The notes under the pieces: model-generated
What the model was told of the DNA's origin: nothing
What the model saw: the letters and a program-made list of their open reading frames with translations, nothing else
Databases searched by the model: none
Assembly: GCA_032718565.1 (NCBI GenBank)
Contig: JAVGVS010000301.1
Coordinates: 316,255 to 380,254, forward strand
Direction of reading: 5' to 3'
Length of the DNA: 64,000 nucleotides
From: Distichodus sexfasciatus
Lineage: Eukaryota; Chordata; Actinopteri; Characiformes; Distichodontidae
In this document: one piece after another, positions 40,081-51,100 of the stretch
How the letters are laid out: each line of letters begins with the position of its first letter
Position numbering within the stretch: position 1 is the stretch's first letter
Position numbers and translations under genes: made by a program

Positions 40081-40113
40081 AATTATTATTATTATTATTA
40101 TTATCATTATTAT
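40081..40113. repeat. (ATT)n microsatellite
   Basis: An ATT trinucleotide run with one TTATCA interruption. Confidence 0.9.
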
Positions 40114-41388
40114 GTAGGTAATATTAAACATTGTAATTAAGAGCCATAATTGTTCATTTTTTGATCATTTTAATTTTAACACTAATACTACTATTAAGAT
40201 TTCTTAATAATATATTAATCCTCATCCTAAACTCGCTACATTTGTTATTGTTGATTAGTTGTTAGCATCGGTTCTAGTTATTCATAAATAATTTCTAAAA
40301 AATAAAACAAACATATTTTAACTAATATTCATCACCATGATTTTCATTCTACAAACTCTTATTTTACAAATATTAATATACCTCTACCGTTATTATTATT
40401 CTTATTATTATTAATGATCATTATCACCACTACTATTATTGTTGTGCAATTTGTAGTTACAACAGTAGTTATTAAATAGTCCAACTTTTGAAGTACAATC
40501 CTGGAGTCCTGCCCTATGGCCTCAATGCACCAAGGCACCGCCCCCCTCCTCACTACCAGCTCTCTCTCTCTCTCCCCACCCCAACCTCCCTCCCTCCCTC
40601 CCTTTGGACGCTGGCCTGACATACCAGACCCTGTTCGTTAGCGCATATTTTTACCCGGCCGTTACTAAATTAGGAAGGCGGTGAGCGCGAGCCGGGGTTG
40701 CTTGCCAAAGGAGAATAAGGAGGGTGTGCTGCGACTGGGGTCTGCCGAGAGCGCTGGCAGCCCCGCTAGCATCCACAGCCACTTAGCTCTTAGAAATAGA
40801 AGCCCGTCGGGGATATTGGCCAAACGCAGCCTTGGGACGCCTTGGCCATAGCCAGGTCCGGAACAAACAAACAAATAAACTGTTTTCTTTATTCAATGCC
40901 CTGCCAAAGCCAACCAAGAAACCGCCACCCCGAGGTACTATAATAAGTCGCGCTGCAAACAAGGTGTCCACAGCCACAAGTTTATAAAGAGGCTGCGAGC
41001 CACAGTCAGTCTGGAGTGATTTTAAATAGACTAAACAGCAGGCTTCTGTACACATCAACGCAGCTTTTAACTTGTTTGTTCGATCCTTGGGATTCCAAGC
41101 CGATAATGGACGTCTATGCGCACTCCTATTATGGGGGTTATGGGCAGTGTTTGGCAGTTTGACAGGCTTTGGCGATTCTCATCAGTGAGCGCGATGAAAA
41201 ATGCTTTCAGTAAATGTGGCTACAACCAAAAGCAACCCGGCGCATCAGAGCATCTCGGCAGAAATGAATGCAATTGACTTTATAATGGGAGATTCCTGTA
41301 ACAAATGCAGGTTTAACCTTTTTGTTCAATAGTGTCATCAAGACAAAGTGCAAATAGAGAGAAGCAGCTTTGTTTTCGCTCGCTCTGT

Positions 41389-41428
41389 TTCTCTCTCTCT
41401 CTCTCTCCCTCCCTCCCTCTCTCTGTGT
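41389..41428. repeat. (CT)n / (CCCT)n microsatellite
   Basis: A CT run passing into CCCT units and a short GT tail. Confidence 0.9.
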
Positions 41429-41737
41429 GTGGGAGGTTCTCAGCAGTTAAAATCAATACCTTCCCTCTCTCAGCATATGCTGCTTTGACACAGGTACCAC
41501 TAACGTCTCCGCAGGGCCCTCAGAGAGGATCTCGAGATGGTAGAACACTCACAACAGGGAGAACGCAGATCAGACACACATGCTTTGACTTAGTATGTGC
41601 TGTATGTTGCTTTTCTTCTTTTAAGCATGAATATTCATATAGACCAGCAGCAATGCAAATGTCTTAATGTACATTTTCTACTTTGATAGTCCTCATGGTA
41701 CTGTTGAAAGACTTACATTAACATGTACATGATTTAA

Positions 41738-41842
41738 TAGTTGCTCTTATCCATAGCCATTTACATTGCCAAATTACAGGAACAGTCTCCCTTGAGTAAC
41801 TTGGGGTCAAGAGCCCTCTAAGTGACCACTAGACCACCACCA
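41738..41842 (+). mobile_element. Diverged fish interspersed repeat (CTTATCC...CCACTAGACCACC type)
   Basis: GCTCTTATCCATAGCCATTT, then CTTGAGTAACTTGGGGTC and GACCACTAGACCACCACC, is a decayed copy of a widespread fish repeat whose intact form has an inverted tRNA-like end. A related but weaker copy lies at 59115-59275. Confidence 0.5.
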
Positions 41843-43309
41843 ATATAAAAAATATAAAAAAGCGTTATACAAATTCAAAATTTGGTGCATTGTTAATTCA
41901 ACTTGTGCTGTTACTTTTTATGTATTTATTTATTTATTTTTACATAAAATTGGAGGGTTGGGGTACTAAAGTCATGTAACGTTTAGTTGATGGACTTTTA
42001 TTACCGTGGCATGACTGTATAAGCGTTGGTGTTGAACTGACACCTAGTGGTGAAACAGAGTGAGGCAGGAAGGACCAACATTAATCCAATCCGTCATTGA
42101 ACAGAGAGTTGACTGAACACTTGACACGCTCTACCTTTTTATATTCGGTGTAGACTGAGAGGTTTGGTTTTAGCAAAGGTTTCTACAGATATAAGAATGG
42201 AGTAGATGAAAAGTCTATTATTTTTTAATTGACATATCTAATTACCTAACTCATATGCTCTAATTGTCTGATTTGATTGTTCACTCATTTATGCATCATT
42301 GTATTGCCACTGAGGGACCTTTAGCCGTTCAGTAAGATTGTTGCAAAGTCTACCGATAATAGAGGGATCACTAGAATGCAGCACTATTCTGAAAAAATGA
42401 CAGCTCAACTCCAAAGATAGCTATTTTCATCTGTACCCCTTCAAGAGCTGGTGTAACAGAGAACTCCCTGGAAATTTAGTTAATGATGAAAGAAGAAGTG
42501 AATATAATGACACATGCAGAATCTTCAGACCTTTAAAGGAAGCCCTTAATACAAAACTCAAATGTTTTCTTCTGGTTTGCTACATAAAATGACATGGTTC
42601 AAGATGGCAGGTTGCTTGATGCTAATTACAAGAATATTTATATAAATCATATGGCTAATGGCATTTTTTGCAGCCTGCAAACAGTAAAACTTTGCACGAT
42701 TTAGAAAATGTTCCCCAGTATTTTTTAAATACTTTCTTACAAACATTAAGACATTTAAACAGTGTAAGAACTGAAGACAATCCAATAACCTAATGACTTG
42801 CACAAACATGCATGCAATAACATTTGTGTAATAGTGCTCTTCAGCAGTTAAGACTCTTCTTTACCTAGAAACAAATCTTAAATAAGAGTAGTTGGTTACT
42901 GTCAGAATCTTCATGAAACCTGAGTGAGTGGATTTTATGTAACAAACAGCTTTTGTTACCCAGTGTCTGCAAATGATGATAAAATTGCACGTTGCTGTAG
43001 TCTAGCACTTAACTCTGTAATGCTTTCTAAAAGGCATTTGAATGTATTTATGTACTTTACATTACACAAAGCCTTACTTTACACTTTAACGGTTGTGGTT
43101 GTTTGGCTTAGTTTTTGTTAGTGTTACATAGCTAACATCCATTTTTGCGCTCATATACAATATACTTCACGTCCCAACTAGTAAGCAGGGTGAACACAAA
43201 CTCACCTGAATGCAGCGTTAGCCGTAGAACTGTAATACATCTCTGGATAACTGTAAGTGGGGATTCTTGATTGTAAGTAAGTGCTTGCAAAGAGATTTGT
43301 TTGTTAGAC

Positions 43310-43400
43310 TAAGGGCTAATTTTCTTGTTGAGGATTAAGCCTAGTCCTGTACTAGCAGTGAGTTTGAATGGTAAATCTCCATTGGTACTACAGTATACAG
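43310..43400 (+). mobile_element. Angel-like MITE fragment (left arm)
   Basis: GAGGATTAAGCCTAGTCCTG followed by AATCTCCATTGGTACTAC matches the left arm and loop of the MITE at 55668-55794. The right arm is missing; a SINE copy begins almost at once (about 43411), so the MITE is probably truncated or was interrupted there. Confidence 0.6.
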
Positions 43401-43410
43401 TATATTATAG

Positions 43411-43640
43411 TGGGGCAGTTGGGGGCGTAACGGTAGGGTGTTCGACAGGTGATCAGAATGTCGCAGGTTCGAATCCAGGACTGGTAAGGGTGCCACTGGT
43501 TGCCCCGGGCGCTTCCCTTGTTAGCTGCCCACTGCTCCTTCACGGATGGGTCAAATGCAGAGGTCACATTTCGTTGTGGTGAACTGTGTGCTGTGGTGTG
43601 TTCACAATGACAAATAATCACTCACTTTCACTTTCATATG
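43411..43640 (+). mobile_element. tRNA-derived SINE, copy 2
   Basis: The head GGGGCGTAACGGTAGGGTG and intact B box GGTTCGAATCC lead into a shortened body and the tail GTCAAATGCAGAGGTCACAT, then TGTGTTCACAATGAC and AATCACTCACTTTCACTTTC. It abuts an Angel-like MITE fragment. Confidence 0.8.
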
Positions 43641-44587
43641 GATATTATAGATCGAAAAAAAAAAAATCAAGAAAAGGTAAGATAAATATTAAACCGGTGT
43701 CACAGACAGCAGCTAGTTGACTAGCAACTAATTGAATATAACCTGAAAGTAAGTTGCGCACACAAAGGCATACACAAATTTGCAATATAATAAATTGTTG
43801 GTGCCAAAGAATGCTCATTTCTGATAGCTCTCGGTACTAGAGACATAAACACACAGGTTTAGTTCATAGACCAATAGCATTAAGTTAAGTTTTGGAGCCG
43901 ACTTCTATAAATCATGTCAATTTATATCTGTATGTTTTGACTCAAAAAATATGGCTGTAGTTAAAATATAGTAGCTCAGAATTTAGCCCCAGTGCGATGT
44001 AGCCTTTGTTCCATCTTTGTACATTATATTTAATACATGTAAATGTTTTCTGATATTTTCCATTTTCTACCCTGTTAACCATTTCAGACTAATTTCTAAA
44101 CTATACCTACCTGATTGAGGTGCTATTAACCCGCTCCCTCACATCAGCTCAGACGGTCCCTGTTGGCTAATTATTTTCTTAGTTATCTGCATAATACATT
44201 TATTATTGAACACTAATTTGATACACTTGAATGAGCTCTGATTACATACAGCTTAAACTATGAATAAACCAGCAAGCGCCTCACTTATGAAATAAACTTT
44301 CCATCAGAGGCCTTAGTGATGACATTTCATTTAGTGCTTAGTTCAAAACTGAATTTACATATTTTCTCAGGACTTTAACAAAGCTTTAAAAACAATTTAA
44401 AATGAAATAAATCCGTTTAAACCACACTAAAAATTTCTACACGAATTATATAGTGGTGATGTATTAAAATAGTTGACACCTTTCATCATGATACCACAGT
44501 ATTGTAATTAAGTTAATTGTGTGTGAAATCTTTGCTATCTAAAGATTTTGTGAAAGCAACACAACTGTTACAGATTAACAACAGATT

Positions 44588-44597
44588 TTTATTTATT
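44588..44597 (-). promoter_or_regulatory. Candidate FAN1 polyadenylation signals
   Basis: Two overlapping AATAAA hexamers on the minus strand (TTTATT at 44592-44597 and 44588-44593 on the plus strand) lie about 400 nt after the stop codon. They would give a 3' UTR of ordinary length. No transcript evidence is available, so the true cleavage site is inferred. Confidence 0.5.
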
Positions 44598-44996
44598 TGT
44601 GCAAAAGTATTTCTTAAACAGTTCATTCTAACATTTCATCTGTATTCCTCATTTTAAGATCTAATTTCAAGGAGGTGCTTTAAAAACGTACAGGGACACA
44701 CAAAATCCACAGTAAGCAGCCATGAGAACGGGATCTAGACAACAGCAGTCGTTCCTTATTGTGTCCATCTTCCCAAAATGTAGTGCCATGGTTTCAGAAA
44801 CTCTTGTATATATCTTGTATATAATAGTCCAGAAGCAGCATCAAGAGATCTGATGAACAGAAAAGGCCAAAAGCCCAACCCTGTTGAAGGGTATTTCTAC
44901 ACCAGTCAAAGCAGATCTATCAGTGCAAATGAAATCGGTGAATGAAACGCTTTGTATGTTAGTGCGGTTGTCGATTTGTGATGCCTCTGTCCCTCT

Positions 44997-45134
44997 TTAC
45001 TCCAGTCGGCCGCTTCGTGCTCCAGTGGCTTTGACGTGACAAACCTCCACGTCGGCCCCCAAATTCTGCAGCTCCTCCAGCCAGAGCTGCTGTTTCTGGG
45101 ACAAGCGGTCGTTAGGACCTTTCACCTCCACTAG
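44997..45134 (-). CDS. fan1: FAN1 coding exon 13 (residues 961-1005) and stop
   Basis: The final coding exon encodes LVEVKGPNDRLSQKQQLWL, giving the catalytic ExK pair E963 and K965. It ends VEVCHVKATGARSGRLE and a TAA stop at 44999-44997. Acceptor TTCGCAG. The C-terminal tail differs from human, as is usual between classes. Confidence 0.95.
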   Translation of the reverse strand, partial: LVEVKGPNDRLSQKQQLWLEELQNLGADVEVCHVKATGARSGRLE

Positions 45135-48100
45135 CTGCGAAGATAGAGCTCGTATCAGTGTTTGATAAGATTATGAGACCCGGGAATCCATGAGGAGGAT
45201 TTAATTCTTCCATATGTGACCCTCCACGGTAAAACCAGTCACTTGTCGCAACGGAGGTTTCCGAGAAAAACGACCGTTTATGTTGCGCGGGGTAAAATTT
45301 TGGATTTTTTGTTTTTAGTGTTTTGAAACAGTGGAAGGTCTATACTGTACTGTTGTGAATAAATTTCTCTGAAAAACTTACCCATCCAAAAAAACATGAC
45401 TTTCTTGAGGTGAGGAATTCAATTCCAGCAGAATGTTAAAAGCTCTACTTCAATATTTACGGTAAATCCACTGGTTGACTAGTGTGAAGATATTTCTTCG
45501 GAATCCATCTCCGTCTCCCGAGTTCAGTTAACCTAACGCAGGTAGGCTATCCGTGTGACTGTGAATGCAGCGTAGGCTACCGTAAATGCAAACGCAGCCG
45601 CGACCGCAGTAAGTGTCTGTGAGTGCTACGGCGATAGTCAACTTCAAAGGCAGATTTCTCCGTTCCTCACTTGGCGTGACAGGAGAAACCAGACTCATTC
45701 GAATGTTGATATCTCAGTCATATGTCGTCCGATTCATTCGATATAGGTACCGTTTTGAAGCTTGATTTATGCCCTTTCATGAAAACATAACTCAATTTTG
45801 AAAATTTGTGACAAGCGACTGGGTTTGCCCTGGAGGGTCACATTTCAAGTAAATGGGTCTCATATAAAGATACAAAATGCAGATTCATTTCTGGTTGAGG
45901 TTCTCTAGTTGCTGTGTGTCCTGCATACCTTACTTTACCTTATAACTGTTGTTCGATGTGTTCCATACCACCAGGTCAGGGAGTCCTCCTCGGCTGTGTC
46001 TGTAGTCCTTTGCCATTCTAAGGACCACCCCACTTAGAAAGGGACCTCCCATGCATGCCACCAGACTCTACACACACAATCACACAACAATTACCTTCCG
46101 TCTGTGTTATTCTGCTGATCAGCATTCCTCAGTACACATATCTTTACCTGAATAACGTTTGTACTGGTGAAACCTTGTTGCTGAACATACAGATTTCGGC
46201 AAAGGCAGAATAATTATTTTGCGGCAGGTTTCCGATTGCAGGTTCATTTTCGTAGTCAAAATATAGGCAAATCTTTGTCATTAACCCTCATGCCATTTGA
46301 AAATAAATTAATGAATGGTAGCTGCACACTTCAATCAAGCAGCATGAGCGGGTATCAAATGGCAAGATTTCTCTGGGCCTATAGCGTTAGCCTGACTTTA
46401 GGCGAACATTCACACTCTCTCTAGTGCAACATAATAATAGGTGTGTTTTGTAGTGAGGTTTCTCCACACCTAACCTGCACTTGCTGAAGAGAGGAGAATC
46501 GTTCCCAGTTGACCGGTGTACACACTCTCCCCTCCTGGGAGCTCCACACGTCAGCTAGCAGCTTCTGCAGGGTCTCTGTTGAAGCTTCTCGCAGCAGCTC
46601 CACTCGGGTCTCGATAGCTTCTCTCCGGGTGTCGTAGAAAGAGTCGGTGTGCAAATCCAAAGGGCACGTCTGCCCAAAGAACACAATCATAGTTGCTAAT
46701 TTGTGCAAGAGTTCTTATATAGCATACCAGGGCAGAGACGGCCAGACTTTCTTATCTTTTGCACTTGGAAGTAGGGCTGTACGATTCTGGGAAAAAGGTG
46801 AACCGTGATATTTCTCTAGACCACTTTGGCATTTCTATCACAAGCGTGGAGGCAGAGTGAAGCGCGTAAGGGAGATTTTGCTCGTGGAAATTCCACTGCA
46901 TGCTCAAAAATTTGGTATCAGAATAACGCCATAGAGAAGTAGCAGCACTTGGCAACTGAAATGAAATGTAGAAGAATCGTCTTAATTTAGAAATCAGTTC
47001 AAACGGAGCCTATTTCTCCTGTCTTTATATTTGTAGATTAGTAGAGGCGTTGAATTTGGGATTGCAACAGCAGCACCCAGTGTTCAAAAACGGAACTGCA
47101 CTCTAATATCTGCTAACAGAGGGCCACATTTTTTATCATTTTTTAATTAAATAAAAGAAAGCTCTGTGTTCACAGTTGTAGCTTGGACATCCCTGGGATA
47201 GGGCTCAGCATACTGTTTAGGTCTGCACCTGATAGGGGGTCCGGAAGACATCGGGAATCCCCTCCATGAACACGATGTCCCACATCAGGAGACCAAACAG
47301 AGTAGAGAACGTAGAGCCTTCACCATGTATGCCTGCAACAGACAGATCGGCCAGTAAGTCATTTCCGGCACATCCAGCTCATGGAAAATGCAGCGCTAAT
47401 TGGGTTAGGAGGATGCGCATCTTGAAAAACCTTGATCAAAGCCCAGCTCTCTGTAGTGTGCCAGTGCCAGATCCTCCACAGAGCATATGACCGTGGCATC
47501 ACCAGCGTCTCCCGAGCCCTCGGCCCCAGCAGCGGGTCTGAGGAACACAGATTTGCCCATACCACCCTCGTGAGGAAAGAGTTGGCCTCTAATCGTCACC
47601 TGTTAAGAGAAAAAAGGGAGATATACATTTGTATTTTGTAGGATTGTTTACAACTTTAATATCTGGCTCCTCATCCTTTATGCTCTTTATTAGTCCTAAA
47701 CTTAATCTTATTAGTCTTAATTTTGAAAAAATGGGCACAGCTTCTCCATTGGGGAAAAATAACAAAATCTGCCTTTTATCTGTCAGAGCCACTCAAGATT
47801 GAAACCATTTGCCTGATTAAATAAGAAATTATACAATATAATAATTTCTTCTCAATGATATTACAAGTGGATTAAAATATTTTATATATGACAAGTTACA
47901 TCTTGTCACGTTTTATTAGGTGTTGTGTAATGTGCCTTTGCCTATGGTGACATGTATTGTATAATCTATGTCCTAGATTTGAAGTATTTATTAGATTTTG
48001 GTCTAACATCACATCATAAATACTGAGCATGGCACCAGCACAGGTTTTCTATTTTGACTCGACGCTAAAGTTTCAACCACATTCAGCTTTGATTTTGGAT

Positions 48101-51100
48101 ATAAAAAGTCAAATTTCTTGCATTTTTAAGGTCCACATAATGACAAGAAGCACTTAATTAACTAAAAAGAAACAACAGTCCGTCCTAACTTTCATTTCAG
48201 TAATTCCGGAAAATTTCAGGGACTGTGCAGCCCTAACCACTAATATACAGAATATAGCAAAATAATTACTGGAGTGAGGACAGCTGGTGTTATGCATTAA
48301 AGGAACAAGCTTGTGTTGCTTGAAGTATAAACAGGGTTGCCTTGGTATTCAGGTTTCTTCTAATAAGTACCAGCTTTAATGCAGACTCAGTGGTTAGTTT
48401 CAGTGGTCAGTGAGTTTATAACATCTGCAAAGCAACATTGGAACACTGAGTTACTGCATTGTGTTTAGCGTAACCATCTTCCCTAAAAATAAAAGATTAG
48501 CTCACGTGAGTGACGTCTTGCACGTGGAGTGAAGGGAGCTCGCGGAGCAACAGGCGGTACTTCTTAAAACTTGCAGACTCCTTCATTCGGGCAGCTCTCT
48601 GATACAGCGACAGGCGGTGACCCGTCCGCACCAGAGGGTCCTTCAGTCCATCTCGGACTGCGTAGATGGCCTTTAACGCAGGACAAGCAACGGGTATTAA
48701 ACGATTTAATACTGGTTGCAGAACACAATGTGGTGGTGGTGTAAATTTATCTACAGTGATGTGATTTTTACTGCCCTTCATTACTATCTGTCTTGGAAAT
48801 TTAGCGACCTTTTTATTACAGCAGTGTAGGAAGCAAATTCAATCAGCAATTTTACAACTTTCTTAAGGAAAATCTTCCATCTTTCATAGCCAGGATCATT
48901 AATATTGCTGAATATTGCCAGTGACCTTGCAATATAATACGTTTCTTGACTCAGAAAAAAAGTTGGCTTTGTACATGTTCATTTTCATTCTACTTGTGTT
49001 GGCCCCGTGGAGATTATACTCTTCTGGTATTATCATCAATTGCATCATAATCGCTGTCGAATTTTGGAGTACAGACCACACCGTAACTTGGAATTTCCTC
49101 CCTCCTCCACCCATCCCTATAGAATATAACTGGACCGTGTTTAGTGCATTTTTAGTAAACACAACAGCACTTTGTAATTCCTTAAAGTTTAAGTGGATCA
49201 ATTAGGATCATTAAGTGAATGTAAATAAATAAATCTGTTTTTTTTTATATTTATATTAAAGCCTATTCATGTTGAACGCTCCTGCTCAGGATGTCAGATT
49301 ATTAAGTAGAAACTGAAATTCTGCATGTTTAGAGGAATGACATTTCTTCTTAGGAACTATGCTTACTCGTTGATCTTCTGATGGTTTAGCTACTTCCTTC
49401 CTGTAAGATGCAGGTGATGAACAGCTGCAGAAAGGTTTAGGTGTATCTCAAAAACCTACCGATACTCTCGCCAACCCAATTTTGATGCATATCAGTGTGA
49501 TCAGCAGCAGTGAGCAGTGCACTATGTAAATTTCCCCTCTCGAGGGGAAACCGTGAATGTTTTGTGAGGTGAAACAGAGCGTTTTACCGGTAAGACACCC
49601 GTAGTGTTGTGCAATACCTGCTCGTGCTGTTTGAGATGCTGCTGCAGATTAAGGGCCAGTCTGTCCCACCAGCGCCCCCTACTGTCCACACAGAATACTG
49701 ACTGAGACAGAAGAGAGCGCAGCTGCTCCACTGCATCCTGAAAACAGCAAAAAACACTGTACTTTTTCCAGAAGCTTGTTCAGCATTTAGACCACGGTCA
49801 ACGTTCAGTCCCTGGTCATATTGTCACACGAAAACCTTTGAGTAGGCTGTGCTGGCTTTCCATTTGCATTTTTAAAAAATGGAAAGTGTGTAGCTACTGC
49901 CAATCAAGTGGACATTGAGAAGTTGGACAGTAGCTTTTACCAATAGAGCGGACAGTTAAGTAGCAATCAATGAGTAGCTGTTACTAATAAAGGGCACAGC
50001 TGATCCTAACCAAGTGTTGAGTTCATAGCCGATCCTGACTAAGTGGTCAGGGCGTAGCTCATGCTGACCAAGTGGACAGTGCTTAACTGATCCCGACAAA
50101 GTGATCAGAGCTTAGCTGATCGTCACCTAGTATGAGGTCCGTAGCTGATCCTCACCAAGTGGTCAATAGATAGGTGGTCCCGACCAAGCGTTCAGGGTGT
50201 AGTTCATGCTGACCAAGTGGACAGTGTGTAGCTGATCCTGACCAAATGTTCAGCGCGCTGTGTGGATGATGCTAACCAATGCTGTTTCTAGATAAGGGTC
50301 AGGTATGAAGTTGTTCCTAACAAAGTGGACAGTGAGTACCTGTTGCTGATGAAGTGGACAATGATTATCTGTTGCTGAAGAAAGTGGACAGTGAGTATCT
50401 GTGGCTGATGAAGTGGAAAGTGAGTATCTCTTGTTGATGTAGTGGACAGTGAGAATCTGTGGCTGATAAAGCAACCAGTCGCTGGCCTTTTCTGAGAAAG
50501 TGAGGAGTCGTTACTTGTGAACTGACCGGTAAGTATTTCCCACTGAAGTAACGTGAGTAGTTATTACGTGAGTATCTACCCCAATTAAGCAGTGCAGTGC
50601 TGAGCAGCACAACAGTTGCCCGTTAGCATTTACTCACCTCATAGCGCCGCAGTCTCTGCAATATTTCAACTCCACGGGACAGTATACGTGTGTAGGTCCA
50701 GCCCACAGTGAAACAGCGCAGGAACACTGGCAGCTCCTCCTGACAGCTGGATCAAAACACAGGCTAATTAAATCCTCCCTCAAAGCACGAAACGCCTGAA
50801 AAAAGGGACGGCAAAATTGTAGCTGTCACCTTAAGTCACAGTTTTCCTGAAGGTCTTGCCAGGTGTGTTTGGCGGCGGTGTAGAGTCCCAGTGCCTCATC
50901 CCAGCAGCCGGCCAGCATGGCTGTAATCACTTCCTGAAGGGATCTCATAGCAGCCTCGTATCTGAGTGGGAACGTATAAAGACAGACCGTCACACGCTGT
51001 TCTGATGATTAATAACTAGAGATGGGGCGATACCACTTTTTTATGTCTGATACCGATATTGTAAATTTGGATATCTGCCGCTACCGATACAAATCCAATA

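Larger units (their letters stand above)
39407..44587. other. Non-genic stretch downstream of FAN1
   Basis: AT-rich with ATT and CT microsatellites, one diverged fish repeat, a MITE fragment and a SINE. A CpG-richer section at 40600-41200 has no recognisable exon. There is no trace of MTMR10. Confidence 0.45.

Noticed and set aside
41106..41162. Short plus-strand frame starting MDVYAHSYYGGYGQC, as a possible first coding exon
   Set aside because: It stops after 18 codons, has no donor before the stop that I can see, and no recognisable homology.
46771..48237. AGGGCTG-type termini facing each other across FAN1 exons 9 and 10, as if a 1.47-kb transposon had captured two exons
   Set aside because: Flanking 8-mers (CTTGGAAG on the left, ACCACTAA on the right) show no target duplication, and inner sequences suggest two independent truncated MITEs.
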